This document shows, piece by piece, positions 14,712-24,358 of a stretch of 64,000 bases of DNA (positions are counted from its first letter, which is position 1; each line of letters starts with the position of its first letter). The DNA is from Candidatus Ligilactobacillus avistercoris (GTDB lineage Bacteria; Bacillota; Bacilli; Lactobacillales; Lactobacillaceae), in assembly GCA_019119415.1 (NCBI GenBank), contig DWXB01000010.1, positions 62,001 through 126,000 on the forward strand, given 5' to 3'. The notes under the pieces were generated by a model. The model made no database searches. It was not told where the DNA came from and saw only the letters and a list, made by a program, of their open reading frames with translations. Made by a program: the position numbers and the translations under genes.

Positions 14712-17109
14712 GTACGTTGGGGTAATTGTTGACGTTGCGACCCAGCAAACGAACCGTCCGTATACGTACCGGGTACCGGAAGAACTGACAACGGTGGTTG
14801 CCCCGGGAATGCGGGTGGAGGTCCCGTTTGGCCGCCGGCAAGTTCAGGGGTTCGTCGTGGAAACAACGGATCAAGCACCGGAAGGGGTCAAACTCCGTTC
14901 CCTGACACGCCTGGTTGACGTTAATCCCGTGCTGGGGAAAGAACAGCTCCAGCTTGCCGATTGGCTGGTAGGGCAGACCTTTGCCTTTAAGATTAGCTGT
15001 CTCCAGGCCATGTTGCCGGCTGCCATGCGCGCTCAGTATCAGAAAACAGTTGTGCTCGTTGCGCCAGAAAAGGTCCCGGCGGACGTGCGCCCCCTCTTTG
15101 GGGAGAAAGGGGAAATTGCGTTTGATGACGACCGGCTTACTCCGGCCGTAATGCGAATAATCGCCGAATTACAGCGGAGTGGGGCGGTTAAAATCGTTTA
15201 TCACGTGACCGAACGTGGGCGCAAGAAGACCGTTCCGCAGGTTGTACCGTGTAAAACAGCCGCGGAGTACCGCGAGTTGGCAACCAACGTCCGGACGAAC
15301 GCTGTCCGGCAACGGGAGTTACTCGACCGGTTAGCCCAACTCGATGCGTCGGTTCTGCAGGCGGACTTTTTGCGGGGAACGCACTTAACAGTGGCGCACC
15401 TCCGGACTGCCGAAAAGCAGGGGTGGCTCACCCGCAAACAGGTCGAGCAGTACCGTGATCCGTTCAATGCTCCGGTAAAGAAAACGCAGGCGCCGCCCCT
15501 GATGCCGGATCAGGAAAAGGCCGTTGCGGCCATCACCGCTGCGGAGAAAGCCAAGACCCCAACGCCGTTTTTGCTCGAAGGGGTAACGGGGAGCGGAAAG
15601 ACGGAGGTTTATCTTCAAACAATTGCCGCTGCCCTTAAGTTTCAGCGCACCGCATTGATGCTTGTTCCGGAAATTGCGCTGACTCCGCAGATGGTTAACC
15701 GGGTGCGGGGCCGGTTTGGCCACCAGGTGGCGGTGTTACACAGCGGATTATCGGTGGGCGAAAAGTATGACGAGTGGCGCCGCATTGCCCGTGGCGAAGC
15801 CCAGGTTGTGGTTGGTGCGCGGTCGGCTGTCTTTGCTCCGCTAAAAAACATCGGCATTATCATCATTGATGAGGAACATGAAGGAAGCTATAAGCAGGAT
15901 AGTATGCCGCGGTACCATGCCCGGGACGTTGCTTTATGGCGGGCACGGTACCACCAGTGTCCCGTTGTCCTTGGAAGTGCCACGCCGGCGCTGGAATCCC
16001 GGGCCCGGGCGCAAAAGGGCGTGTACCAGTGGCTGCGGTTACCGCACCGGATTAACGGTCAGGACTTACCCCGCGTGCAGCTCGTTGACATGCGGCGCGT
16101 GATGGGGAAAACGCAGGTGGCGGACTTTTCGCCGCAGCTAGTGACGGCCCTCCGGGAACGGTTGAACCGCAACGAACAGGTGGTACTTATGCTCAACCGG
16201 CGGGGGTATGCCGCGTTTGCGATGTGCCGGGAGTGCGGATTTGTAGTACAGTGCCCCAACTGTGACATTTCACTAACGTTTCACCGTGACCGTCAACGCA
16301 TGCAGTGCCATTACTGCGGTCACGAGCAACAGGTCCCCCAAAAGTGCCCGCAGTGCGGGAGCCGCTATATTGGCTTTTACGGAACGGGGACGCAAAAGGT
16401 TGCCGAAGAACTTCACCAGTTGGTGCCAGCGGCCCGGGTTTTACGAATGGACGTTGATACGACCCGGCGGAAAGGAGCCCATGAACGAATTCTCGAACAG
16501 TTTGGTAACCATGATGCGGACGTTCTTTTGGGAACACAAATGATTGCCAAGGGGCTTGATTTTCCCGACGTTACCCTGGTAGGCGTCCTGAACGCAGATA
16601 CGGGGCTGAGTTTGCCTGATTTTCGCGCGAGTGAACGAACGTTTCAGCTATTGACCCAGGTCAGTGGCCGCGCCGGACGAGCAGATAAGGCCGGCGAGGT
16701 TATTATCCAAACGTTTAACCCAGACCACTACGCAATTCAACTGGCGGGTAAGCAGGATTATGAGGGCTTTTTTGTGCGGGAAATGCAGGTGCGGCACCAA
16801 AACGATTATCCGCCGTATTTCTACACGATCCAGCTGACGGCAAGCGGGCCGAAGGAAGCGCAGGTCCTGCGGGTTCTCGCAAAAGTTCGGGGGGAGTTAA
16901 CCCGCATTTTGTCACCGCAGGCCCGCCTGCTCGGACCGACCCCACAGATGGTGACGCGGGTAAATAACCGGTATTATTACCAATTGATCATTAAGTACAA
17001 ACAAGAACCCCAGTTGCAGGCATACCTTCAGAAGCTTGCTTTACGGACCCAACGGCTTAGTCGGCAGCAGATTCAGCTGACTATCGACCGGGATCCACAG
17101 GGGTTTTAG
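14698..17109 (+). CDS. priA: Primosomal protein N' (replication restart helicase)
   Basis: An 803-residue PriA, a superfamily 2 helicase that recognises stalled forks and reloads the replisome. The N-terminal DNA-binding domain (VDVATQQTNRPYTYRVP) is followed by the helicase core with Walker A EGVTGSGKTEVYLQ (near 300), DEEH box (IIIDEEHEGSYKQD), GSATPALES, and motifs V-VI (LGTQMIAKGLDFPDV, QVSGRAGRA). Paired CxxC zinc motifs lie near residues 510-560 (CRECGFVVQCPNC and CHYCGHEQQ...CPQCGS). The start is GTG within coaBC, where the reading frame begins with MIISKYVGVIVDV. Confidence 0.96.
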   Translation: MIISKYVGVIVDVATQQTNRPYTYRVPEELTTVVAPGMRVEVPFGRRQVQGFVVETTDQAPEGVKLRSLTRLVDVNPVLGKEQLQLADWLVGQTFAFKISCLQAMLPAAMRAQYQKTVVLVAPEKVPADVRPLFGEKGEIAFDDDRLTPAVMRIIAELQRSGAVKIVYHVTERGRKKTVPQVVPCKTAAEYRELATNVRTNAVRQRELLDRLAQLDASVLQADFLRGTHLTVAHLRTAEKQGWLTRKQVEQYRDPFNAPVKKTQAPPLMPDQEKAVAAITAAEKAKTPTPFLLEGVTGSGKTEVYLQTIAAALKFQRTALMLVPEIALTPQMVNRVRGRFGHQVAVLHSGLSVGEKYDEWRRIARGEAQVVVGARSAVFAPLKNIGIIIIDEEHEGSYKQDSMPRYHARDVALWRARYHQCPVVLGSATPALESRARAQKGVYQWLRLPHRINGQDLPRVQLVDMRRVMGKTQVADFSPQLVTALRERLNRNEQVVLMLNRRGYAAFAMCRECGFVVQCPNCDISLTFHRDRQRMQCHYCGHEQQVPQKCPQCGSRYIGFYGTGTQKVAEELHQLVPAARVLRMDVDTTRRKGAHERILEQFGNHDADVLLGTQMIAKGLDFPDVTLVGVLNADTGLSLPDFRASERTFQLLTQVSGRAGRADKAGEVIIQTFNPDHYAIQLAGKQDYEGFFVREMQVRHQNDYPPYFYTIQLTASGPKEAQVLRVLAKVRGELTRILSPQARLLGPTPQMVTRVNNRYYYQLIIKYKQEPQLQAYLQKLALRTQRLSRQQIQLTIDRDPQGF

Positions 17110-17124
17110 GGGAAGGAGTTCGGA

Positions 17125-18081
17125 ATGACATCAGTAGTATTTATGGGAACGCCGCAGTTTGCCGCTCCGATTTTGACGGCGGTGATTGATGCGGGTTATG
17201 ACCTTTTAGCGGTTGTTACCCAGCCAGACCGGCGGGTCGGACGGAAGCGACAGTTGGCCGCTTCCCCCGTTAAGCAGGTTGCCCTTGAGCACAACATCAA
17301 GGTGCTTCAGCCCGAAAAACTCAGTGGCAGTGCGGCCATGGAAGAGATAATTGCCATGCAGCCTGACTTCATTATTACCGCGGCGTACGGACAATTTTTA
17401 CCAGAAAAGCTGTTGCAATCCGCGCAGGTGGCGGCCATTAACGTGCACGGGTCACTCCTCCCGCGGTACCGTGGAGGGGCGCCGGTGCAGTACGCCATCA
17501 TGAACGGGGACCAGCAAACGGGGGTCACCATCATGTACATGGTAAAGGCCATGGATGCGGGTGACATAATTGCCCAGGAGCCGATTCCAATTGGCCCCAA
17601 TGATGATACCGGGACGATTTTCGCACGGATGAGTGATGTGGGGGCAACGCTTTTACTGCAGACGCTTCCCCGCTTGATTAAGGGGCAGGTTACCCCGGTT
17701 CCGCAGGATGAATCCCAGGTGGTCTTTTCCCCGACAATCAAGCCGGAGCAGGAGCAGCTGACCCTTGACATGACTGCCTCCCAGGTTGATTGGCACGTGC
17801 GGGCACTCCGGCCACAGCCCGGAGCGTACTTTGCACACATGAACGGGAAACGCACGAAGTTTTGGCGGGTGACGCCCCTCAGCGAGCCAACAACCGCCCC
17901 AAGTGGAACCGTCACCGTGCGGACAAAGCACCGGCTCGTGCTTGCGGCCGCCGGGGGAACCCAGTACGAAGTGAACGAGTTGCAACCGGCAGGGAAGCCC
18001 CGGATGGAGATTACGGCTTACCTGAATGGCGGCGGTCAGCAAATCAAGGAAGGAATGCGGGTAATTACCAATGCAGATTAA
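17125..18081 (+). CDS. fmt: Methionyl-tRNA formyltransferase
   Basis: A 318-residue enzyme that formylates initiator Met-tRNA using 10-formyl-tetrahydrofolate. The N terminus VVFMGTPQFAAPIL and the catalytic region INVHGSLLPRYRGGAPVQ with the conserved His, then GVTIMYMVKAMDAGDI with the conserved Asp, are clear. The C-terminal domain (from about 205) is the OB-like tRNA-binding part. GGGGAAGGAGTTCGGA precedes the start, 15 bases after priA. It overlaps rsmB by 11 bases. Confidence 0.96.
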   Translation: MTSVVFMGTPQFAAPILTAVIDAGYDLLAVVTQPDRRVGRKRQLAASPVKQVALEHNIKVLQPEKLSGSAAMEEIIAMQPDFIITAAYGQFLPEKLLQSAQVAAINVHGSLLPRYRGGAPVQYAIMNGDQQTGVTIMYMVKAMDAGDIIAQEPIPIGPNDDTGTIFARMSDVGATLLLQTLPRLIKGQVTPVPQDESQVVFSPTIKPEQEQLTLDMTASQVDWHVRALRPQPGAYFAHMNGKRTKFWRVTPLSEPTTAPSGTVTVRTKHRLVLAAAGGTQYEVNELQPAGKPRMEITAYLNGGGQQIKEGMRVITNAD

Positions 18082-19402
18082 TGAAACGCCGCGCTACCTG
18101 GTAGTTGATATGCTTGACCGGGTTATGCGGCAACACGCCTATTCAAACCTCACTTTAAACCAGGTTCTCAGCCACCATGCGCTGACTAAGCGGGACCAGC
18201 GGCTTTTAACGCAGCTGTTTAACGGGGTGTTACAGCACCGGTTAACGCTAGAATATTGGCTGGCCCCGTTTATTCGGGGAAAACAGCTGACCCCCTGGGT
18301 TCATGAACTTTTGTTAAGTGCCCTGTACCAGATGCACTACCTTGATCGGATTCCCGACCGGGCGGTGTTTAGTGAAACGATTGAAATTGCCAAACAGCGC
18401 GGTCACGCTGGGATTCGGCGGTTTGTAACCGGTGTTCTCCACGCCATTCAGCGGCAGGGAGTCCGCCCAATTAGTGCCATTACTGACCCGGAAAAACGGT
18501 TAAGCGTAACGGCAAGTGTCCCGCAGTGGTTGGTCCGCCAGCTGGTGGCAGAGCGCGGTTTTCCCCGGGCGGAACGGATGCTGGCAACAATTAATAACCC
18601 TCCGGTGCAGAGTGTCCGGCTGGTTCATCCGGCTGACCGTGAAAGGGTGATTCGTGACCTGCAACAGGCGAGCTTAACGGTCACGCCGAGTCCCATTGCG
18701 CCGGCAGGGTTGCGGGTGACGAGCGGATTTGTCCCCGCAACCGCGGCTTTTCAGCGGGGCTTAATTACGGTTCAGGATGAAAGTGCCCAGCTTGCGGTTG
18801 ATGCCCTCGCGGTGCAACCAGCAGACCAGGTGTTAGACGCGTGCGCGGCCCCGGGCGGAAAAACAACCCAAATTGCCGGAAAGCTTACCACCGGTCAGGT
18901 AACGGCGCTTGACCTGCATGCCCATAAGGTTAAGTTAATTAAGCAAAATACCTCCCGGTGCGGGTTAGCCGCCCGGGTCACCGCCCGGCAGCTCGATGCC
19001 CGCCAGACAGCGGCGACCTTTGCGTCTGGCTATTTTGACCGGATTTTGGTGGATGCGCCGTGTTCAGGAATTGGGCTTCTTCGCCGGAAACCCGAAATTC
19101 GGTACATGAAAACAGCGGCTGACTCAGAACAATTGCACGCAATCCAGGGAGCGATTCTTGACGCCGTTGCCCCGACGCTGCGGGTGGGGGGCCGGTTGGT
19201 GTACAGTACCTGTACCATTTTGCAGCAGGAAAACGAGGGTACGGTGACGGCTTTTCTCGCCCGGCATCCCGAATATGCCCTTGAGCGCGTGCAAACAACC
19301 AAGAACGTTAAGGAACAGCGGGAAACGGATGTGCTCACAATTTATCCGGATGACTTCATGACGGACGGGTTCTTCATTGCAACCCTCCGGCGCATTAAGT
19401 AG
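18071..19402 (+). CDS. rsmB: 16S rRNA (cytosine-967-C5)-methyltransferase
   Basis: A 443-residue RsmB, which methylates C967 of 16S rRNA with S-adenosylmethionine. The N-terminal third is NusB-like RNA-binding helices. The catalytic Rossmann domain shows VLDACAAPGGKTTQIAGK, VDAPCSGIGLLRRKPEIR and YSTCTILQQENE, giving the two conserved cysteines (in PCSG and STCT). It overlaps fmt by 11 bases and is followed 12 bases later by the phosphatase gene, a conserved Firmicutes order. Confidence 0.95.
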   Translation: MQINETPRYLVVDMLDRVMRQHAYSNLTLNQVLSHHALTKRDQRLLTQLFNGVLQHRLTLEYWLAPFIRGKQLTPWVHELLLSALYQMHYLDRIPDRAVFSETIEIAKQRGHAGIRRFVTGVLHAIQRQGVRPISAITDPEKRLSVTASVPQWLVRQLVAERGFPRAERMLATINNPPVQSVRLVHPADRERVIRDLQQASLTVTPSPIAPAGLRVTSGFVPATAAFQRGLITVQDESAQLAVDALAVQPADQVLDACAAPGGKTTQIAGKLTTGQVTALDLHAHKVKLIKQNTSRCGLAARVTARQLDARQTAATFASGYFDRILVDAPCSGIGLLRRKPEIRYMKTAADSEQLHAIQGAILDAVAPTLRVGGRLVYSTCTILQQENEGTVTAFLARHPEYALERVQTTKNVKEQRETDVLTIYPDDFMTDGFFIATLRRIK

Positions 19403-19414
19403 GAGGTGGTTCTA

Positions 19415-20152
19415 GTGGATGTTGACTATGAAACGATTATCGGCAAGGTCCGGCAGCATAACGAGGATGCCGTTCAGGTGGTTACCAACCAGGGCGGCGT
19501 GGGCGCAGCAATTGTTGCTGACGGTCTGGGCGGCCACCAGGGCGGTGAAATTGCGTCCAAGATGGCAGTTTCCAGCCTCGGGTTTCAGTTTCAGCAAACA
19601 ACCCTGACCACCCCGAATGCCATTGAACCGTGGCTTCAGCAGGTAATTCCCCAGGAAAACAGCGCCATTATTGAACGATCGCGGGAGTACCCCGACCTTG
19701 CAGGAATGGGGACGACCCTGGTGTGCGCCTTTATTTTCCCGCGCGAATTTGTGGTTGCCCATGTTGGGGATAGCCGGGCGTATGTTTTTCGGGAGGGCCG
19801 CTTACAGCAGCTCACCACGGATCATTCCCTGGTAAATGAGTTATTGGCGGCGGGTGAGCTGAAGCCGGAAGACGTGCCGGCGTTTCCCCACAAAAACGTC
19901 ATTACCCGGACCCTGGGAATTTCAGAACAGGTGAAGGCGGACGTGGCGACATTCCCGTTTCTTCCTGACGACCAGCTGCTTCTGTGCACGGATGGCCTGT
20001 ACAAGCTCGTAGATCAGCCAGCAATGGAACAGCTGCTAACAACGGCGCCCACGGTGACGGCGGCGGTTCACCGGTTGGTCGAAGCGGCCAATGCTGCGGG
20101 CGGAACGGACAACATTACGGCCCTTGTGGTTAAGAACGAAGGAGGCGAGTAG
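19415..20152 (+). CDS. stp: PP2C-type protein Ser/Thr phosphatase
   Basis: A 245-residue cytoplasmic metal-dependent phosphatase that reverses the action of the neighbouring PASTA kinase. Motifs are RQHNEDAVQV near the N terminus, VADGLGGHQGGEIAS, GMGTTLV, HVGDSRAYVFREGRL, LTTDHSL, ITRTLG, LLCTDGLYKLV and GGTDNITALVV, covering the metal-binding aspartates. The GTG at 19415 is preferred since AGGAGG lies 8 bases upstream; another GTG at 19406 overlaps that site. The kinase begins one base after the stop. Confidence 0.94.
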   Translation: MDVDYETIIGKVRQHNEDAVQVVTNQGGVGAAIVADGLGGHQGGEIASKMAVSSLGFQFQQTTLTTPNAIEPWLQQVIPQENSAIIERSREYPDLAGMGTTLVCAFIFPREFVVAHVGDSRAYVFREGRLQQLTTDHSLVNELLAAGELKPEDVPAFPHKNVITRTLGISEQVKADVATFPFLPDDQLLLCTDGLYKLVDQPAMEQLLTTAPTVTAAVHRLVEAANAAGGTDNITALVVKNEGGE

Positions 20153-20153
20153 G

Positions 20154-21914
20154 ATGAAAGTTGGCTACATTTTAAACGAACGGTATCAAATTAACGCCCT
20201 CATTGGTGAAGGTGGCATGGCAAACGTTTACCGGGCGCGGGATTTAATTCTCAACCGGGACGTGAGCGTGAAACTGCTGCGGTTGGATCTCCGGGATAAT
20301 CCGGATGCAATGCGGCGGTTTCAGCGGGAAGCGTACGCCTTAACCGAACTTACGAACCCCCACATTGTGACCATTTATGATTACGGGGAAGAAGGTGGCA
20401 TGCAGTACCTGGTGACCGAATACGTTGCGGGAACTGACTTACGGACTTACATTAAACAGCACTTCCCGTTCCGGTACACCGAGGTGGTCCGGATTATGGA
20501 CCAGATTCTGGACGCAATGGCTGCGGCCCACGCGCACAACATTATTCACCGTGACCTGAAGCCGCAAAATATTTTGATTGATAACCAAGGAAACGTGAAG
20601 GTGACTGACTTTGGGATTGCGCTGGCTGATTCTATGACGCGGACTAACACCATGGTGGGATCGGTTCACTATATTTCCCCGGAACAGGCCCGGGGCGGGG
20701 CGGTCACGGCCCAGTCTGATATTTACTCTTTGGGAATCATCCTGTTTGTGCTATTAACCAACACATTGCCGTATAACGGGGATACGCCCGTTGCAATTGC
20801 CTTAAAGCATAGCAAGGAGGCCATGCCGTCCGTGCGGAAGTATGACGTGGGAATTCCCCAGTCGCTGGAAAACGTGGTTCTCCACGCCACGGCGAAAAAA
20901 CGGACGGACCGCTACCAAACGGTGACGGCAATGAAAAAGGACCTTGATTCTGTCCTGTCATTTGAGCGGCAGGGGGAAGTCCGGTGGGAACCCCGCTCCT
21001 ACGTGGACGAAGAGACAAAGGTTCTTCCAACGCTCAAGGCGGCAACGCCGGCAACACCTTCGGAAGAAGCGCCAGCCAGCATACCAACAGCCCAGCCTGC
21101 TTCGGCAACCGAAAAACCAGCGCCGGCTTCCCATAAGGCGGACCACCGGCGCCGGCACCCCCACCGGTGGCGGTGGGTCATGGCAGGAGTTGGGATTATT
21201 CTACTTGGCATCTTAGGTGGGGGCGCGGCGTGGGCGCTCATCCCCCAGCAAGTCCCGGCAGTTGCCGGCATGACGGTGGCGACAGCCCGAACGGCGTTAC
21301 AGGAAAAACATCTCCGTGTTGCCGGGGTGACAAAGCAGTATAACGCCCACTACTTAGCTGGTCAGGTCATTACGACCACGCCTGGTCAGGGGAAGAAGGT
21401 GCACCGGAACGGGGCGGTGAAGTTGATCGTTTCCCGCGGGGCGGATCGCAAACGCTTCGGTGATTATCAGGGCCAGTCGTTCACCCAGGTGAAACGCCGG
21501 TTGGAGCACCAGGGGATGACGGTTCTCCGGCAAAACGTGTACGTTCCGGGGATGGCAGCCGGCCAAATTGTGAACCAGAGTATTGCCGCCGGGGAGCGCG
21601 TTGTTCCCCAGCAGACAACGGTAACGTTAACTGTAAATACCGGCCAGCAACTGTTTCACGTAAAAAACGTCACGGGCTGGTCACTTAAACACTTGAAGCA
21701 GTATGCAACGGAAGAGAGTTTACGGCTGGTGATTATTAATAAGCCCACCAGCAACTACCCGAATAATACGGTGATTAGTCAACAACCGGCTCCCCGGGTG
21801 TACGTGCGCCACGGGGCCGTACTCCGGGTGGTGGTTGCGGTTAAGCCGGGAAGCACAACCCGGACAACAACGGAAGTCCCAATTAGCAATCCTGGGGCTC
21901 TAAGGAGGAACTAA
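20154..21914 (+). CDS. stk: PASTA-domain Ser/Thr protein kinase
   Basis: A 586-residue membrane kinase of the PrkC/StkP type, which senses muropeptides or lipid II and phosphorylates cell-wall and division proteins. The kinase domain (about 10-270) has GEGGMANVYRARD, IIHRDLKPQNILID, VTDFGIA and SVHYISPEQARGG. A Pro/Ala-rich linker follows, then a basic stretch (HRRRHPHRWRWV) and a transmembrane helix (GVGIILLGILGGGAAWAL, near 345-365). Three extracellular PASTA repeats follow, ending in a Thr-rich tail. GGAGGCGAGTAGG supplies the ribosome binding site for the ATG. It is coupled to stp and followed directly by rsgA. Confidence 0.95.
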   Translation: MKVGYILNERYQINALIGEGGMANVYRARDLILNRDVSVKLLRLDLRDNPDAMRRFQREAYALTELTNPHIVTIYDYGEEGGMQYLVTEYVAGTDLRTYIKQHFPFRYTEVVRIMDQILDAMAAAHAHNIIHRDLKPQNILIDNQGNVKVTDFGIALADSMTRTNTMVGSVHYISPEQARGGAVTAQSDIYSLGIILFVLLTNTLPYNGDTPVAIALKHSKEAMPSVRKYDVGIPQSLENVVLHATAKKRTDRYQTVTAMKKDLDSVLSFERQGEVRWEPRSYVDEETKVLPTLKAATPATPSEEAPASIPTAQPASATEKPAPASHKADHRRRHPHRWRWVMAGVGIILLGILGGGAAWALIPQQVPAVAGMTVATARTALQEKHLRVAGVTKQYNAHYLAGQVITTTPGQGKKVHRNGAVKLIVSRGADRKRFGDYQGQSFTQVKRRLEHQGMTVLRQNVYVPGMAAGQIVNQSIAAGERVVPQQTTVTLTVNTGQQLFHVKNVTGWSLKHLKQYATEESLRLVIINKPTSNYPNNTVISQQPAPRVYVRHGAVLRVVVAVKPGSTTRTTTEVPISNPGALRRN

Positions 21915-22805
21915 ATGGAAGGACAGGTGCGGCAATCGTTAAGTGGCTATTACGACGTGGAAAGTGATGGGCACGTATACCGAACCAGGGCGCGGGGAAA
22001 GTTGCGGCAAAAACGCCTGGCTCCCCTGGTAGGGGATCGGGTTGAGTTTAAGGTTGATGAGGGGGCCGAGTACGGTTACCTTTTGCGGGTGTTTCCCCGG
22101 AAGAACGAACTGGTCCGGCCACCAGTTGCCAATATTGATTGCGCTGTTGTGGTCACTGCGGCAGTGGAACCCGCCTTCAACCAGAACCTCCTGGACCGGC
22201 AGCTCATCATGCTGGCAGCCCAGCGGATTACGCCGGTGCTGTACTTTTCAAAGGGAGATTTGACGACCCCTGAGCAGCGAAAACAGCTTGCGGAGAAGGT
22301 CGCATATTACCAGCAGTTTTACCGGTGCTTTTTCCCCGAAAAAATGGATGACCAGGAAACGTTAGCGACACTCCGGACGGCCCTTACCAACCAGGTCGCG
22401 GTTGTAATGGGGCAAACCGGAGCGGGAAAGTCGACGCTCCTTAACCAGTTAGCCCCCGAATTAGGCTTGGAAACGGGGGGCGTCTCCAAGGCGCTTTCCC
22501 GTGGAAAACACACGACGCGACGGGTAACGCTGCTTCCCGTTGGGGCTGCGCTAATTGCTGATACGCCGGGGTTCTCATCGTTTGAACTGCGAAACCTCAC
22601 CCGGGAAGACGTCCCAGGACTGTTTCCAGAATTTGCCAGCAGGCAGGCAGGGTGTAAGTTCCGGGGGTGTTTGCACCTCAACGAACCCCACTGTGCCGTT
22701 AAGGCGGCCGTTGATGAGGGGCAAATCGACCAGCAGCGGTATGCCGATTACGTACAGTTTCAGGACTGGTTGGCTCACCAGCGGCCCCAGTACGGGAAAA
22801 AATAG
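21915..22805 (+). CDS. rsgA: Ribosome small subunit-dependent GTPase A
   Basis: A 296-residue circularly permuted GTPase that acts late in 30S maturation and is activated by ribosomes. It has an N-terminal OB domain, a G4-like FSKGD before the P-loop [16 protein letters not shown] (near 165-180), the switch motifs GKHTTRR and ADTPGFSSFEL, and a C-terminal zinc knuckle with Cys and His in CKFRGCLHLNEPHCAV. The start abuts the kinase stop. In many relatives rpe follows rsgA; here thiN follows at once. Confidence 0.95.
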   Translation: MEGQVRQSLSGYYDVESDGHVYRTRARGKLRQKRLAPLVGDRVEFKVDEGAEYGYLLRVFPRKNELVRPPVANIDCAVVVTAAVEPAFNQNLLDRQLIMLAAQRITPVLYFSKGDLTTPEQRKQLAEKVAYYQQFYRCFFPEKMDDQETLATLRTALTNQVAVVMGQTGAGKSTLLNQLAPELGLETGGVSKALSRGKHTTRRVTLLPVGAALIADTPGFSSFELRNLTREDVPGLFPEFASRQAGCKFRGCLHLNEPHCAVKAAVDEGQIDQQRYADYVQFQDWLAHQRPQYGKK

Positions 22806-22813
22806 GAGGGTGC

Positions 22814-23479
22814 ATGATGCAGCAGGTAAACGTGTTAGTCGGGGGACCAGGCGAGTTTCTCCCGGAGGATGTCTTTACCCGTGCCGGGCAGTGGCTTGGT
22901 GTTGACGGCGGTGCTGTAACCCTTGCGCAGCACCACCGGAAGATGATTGCTGCCATTGGTGATTTTGATACCGCCGGCCGGATGGGGTGGGCGGTTGAGC
23001 AGGTCAGCTCGTGGGCTAACCTGCTGGTGCAGGCCCCACCAGAAAAGGATGATACCGATACCGAGTTAGCGTTGCGGTGGCTGGCGACCACCATGCCTGA
23101 GGCAGCCATTACGGTGTACGGGGCCACGGGAGGACGGCTGGATCATTTGTTGGCCAACATCCTTTTCCCCTTACGGCCTGAATTCCGGCAACTGGCTTCC
23201 CACGTAACGTTGCGGGACCGGCAAAATGTGGTCCGCTTTTATCTTCCGGGAACGCATAAACTGGTACCGGAAGACCAGGCCCGCTATTTAGCGGTGATTC
23301 CCCTGATGCCCGTTACGGGATTAACCTTACGCGGATTAAAGTACCCGTTGACGGAGGCGCACTTTTCCACCGCCCGCGCCCTTGTTAGTAACGAGTTTAG
23401 CGCCCCAATAGCTCAGTTGAGTTTCACCCAGGGTGTGGTGGGTGTGATTCAAAGCAGGGACCTTTCAAATCATGGATAA
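22814..23479 (+). CDS. thiN: Thiamine diphosphokinase
   Basis: A 221-residue thiamine pyrophosphokinase, making thiamine diphosphate, the cofactor needed by phosphoketolase in heterofermentation. Visible motifs are VDGGAVTLAQHHRK, AIGDFDTAG, KDDTDTELALRW, GATGGRLDHLLANI and the C-terminal SNEF. GGAGGG precedes the ATG. It ends the gmk-to-thiN gene series and is followed by a strong hairpin. The start could equally be the ATG three bases later. Confidence 0.93.
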   Translation: MMQQVNVLVGGPGEFLPEDVFTRAGQWLGVDGGAVTLAQHHRKMIAAIGDFDTAGRMGWAVEQVSSWANLLVQAPPEKDDTDTELALRWLATTMPEAAITVYGATGGRLDHLLANILFPLRPEFRQLASHVTLRDRQNVVRFYLPGTHKLVPEDQARYLAVIPLMPVTGLTLRGLKYPLTEAHFSTARALVSNEFSAPIAQLSFTQGVVGVIQSRDLSNHG

Positions 23480-23482
23480 AGA

Positions 23483-23524
23483 AAAAGCATGCATCCCAAT
23501 TAATCGCAGGGATGCATGCTTTTG
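23483..23524. terminator. Strong terminator after thiN
   Basis: AAAAGCATGCATCCC and GGGATGCATGCTTTT form a 15-bp perfect stem around 11 bases; works in both directions. Confidence 0.9.
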
Positions 23525-23530
23525 CATAAT

Positions 23531-23557
23531 AAAAAGACTCCTAAGGGAGAGGAGCCT
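23531..23557 (-). terminator. Terminator of rpmB
   Basis: On the minus strand AGGCTCCT-CTCCCTT-AGGAGTC followed by TTTTTATT. Confidence 0.8.
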
Positions 23558-23565
23558 TTCACTAA

Positions 23566-23751
23566 CTATACGCGCTTAACCTTACCTGACTTAAGCGCCC
23601 GGGCTGAAACGTAAACCTTCTTCGGCTTACCATCAACCATGATGCGGACCTTCTGCAGGTTCGGCTTCCAGCTCCGGTTTGATGAGTTCAAAGCGTGAGA
23701 ACGCTTCTTTCCGAAGGTGGTCTTCCGGCCAGTGATGTAATCTTTTGCCAT
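23566..23751 (-). CDS. rpmB: 50S ribosomal protein L28
   Basis: A 61-residue, strongly basic ribosomal protein. [20 protein letters not shown] and [15 protein letters not shown] are the family's signature; the zinc-binding cysteines of some L28 forms are absent, as usual in lactobacilli. The ATG at 23751 follows AAGGGAGGGTTAACG on the minus strand; a further upstream in-frame ATG would add an unrelated extension. It is transcribed opposite to all neighbours, as in related genomes where it faces the thiN end. Confidence 0.97.
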   Translation of the reverse strand: MAKDYITGRKTTFGKKRSHALNSSNRSWKPNLQKVRIMVDGKPKKVYVSARALKSGKVKRV

Positions 23752-23968
23752 CGTTAACCCTCCCTTAGCACTAGATTGCAAGTAAAACTTGCTCATTCAG
23801 TTAATAAAGTTATCATAGGATCCCAGCGATTGCAAGGAAAAGTGTAAAGTAAATTTGCTTGGCAGGATTTATTTCTGGTGCATGGGATGGAGCGCAACTT
23901 TTAATCTGGCGGGGGCTGTGCTATCATCGTACTATGATTATTTGACCATTGAAGGAGGCTGGGTGCTC

Positions 23969-24346
23969 ATGGCAGTTAAGATTCAAAACCAGTTTGGGAG
24001 CATTGATATTGATAACAACGTAATTGCATCCGTTGTTGGCGGTGCGGCCACTGAGGTTTTTGGCATTGTTGGGATGGCCAGCAAAAACCAGATTCGGGAT
24101 AACTTAAATGAGATCCTGAAGCGGGATAACTTTGCCAAGGGAGTCGTTGTCCGGCAGGATGGCGATAAGATTGCTGTGGACGTCTACATCATTGTGGGGT
24201 ACGGCACGAAGATTTCTGAGGTGTGTCGGAATGTCCAGAATAAGGTCAAGTATAACCTGGAATCCATGCTCGGAATTACTGCTGATGCGGTGAACGTAAT
24301 TGTGCAGGGCGTCCGCGTAATCGACGCCGAAACTGAGCGTAGGTAG
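23969..24346 (+). CDS. Asp23/Gls24 family envelope stress protein
   Basis: A 125-residue YloU-type member of the Asp23 family. These cytoplasmic proteins sit near the membrane and respond to alkaline or envelope stress; the YloU branch sits with fatty acid kinase FakA in Firmicutes. The body has IKIQNQFG-like start VKIQNQFGSIDIDNNVIASV, EVFGIVGMASKN and VDVYIIVGYGTKISEV, then NVQNKVKYNLE. The ATG at 23969 lies 10 bases after AGGAGG and is preferred over a GTG at 23963. fakA begins about 12 bases after the stop. Confidence 0.9.
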   Translation: MAVKIQNQFGSIDIDNNVIASVVGGAATEVFGIVGMASKNQIRDNLNEILKRDNFAKGVVVRQDGDKIAVDVYIIVGYGTKISEVCRNVQNKVKYNLESMLGITADAVNVIVQGVRVIDAETERR

Positions 24347-24358
24347 GAGGATATGGTC

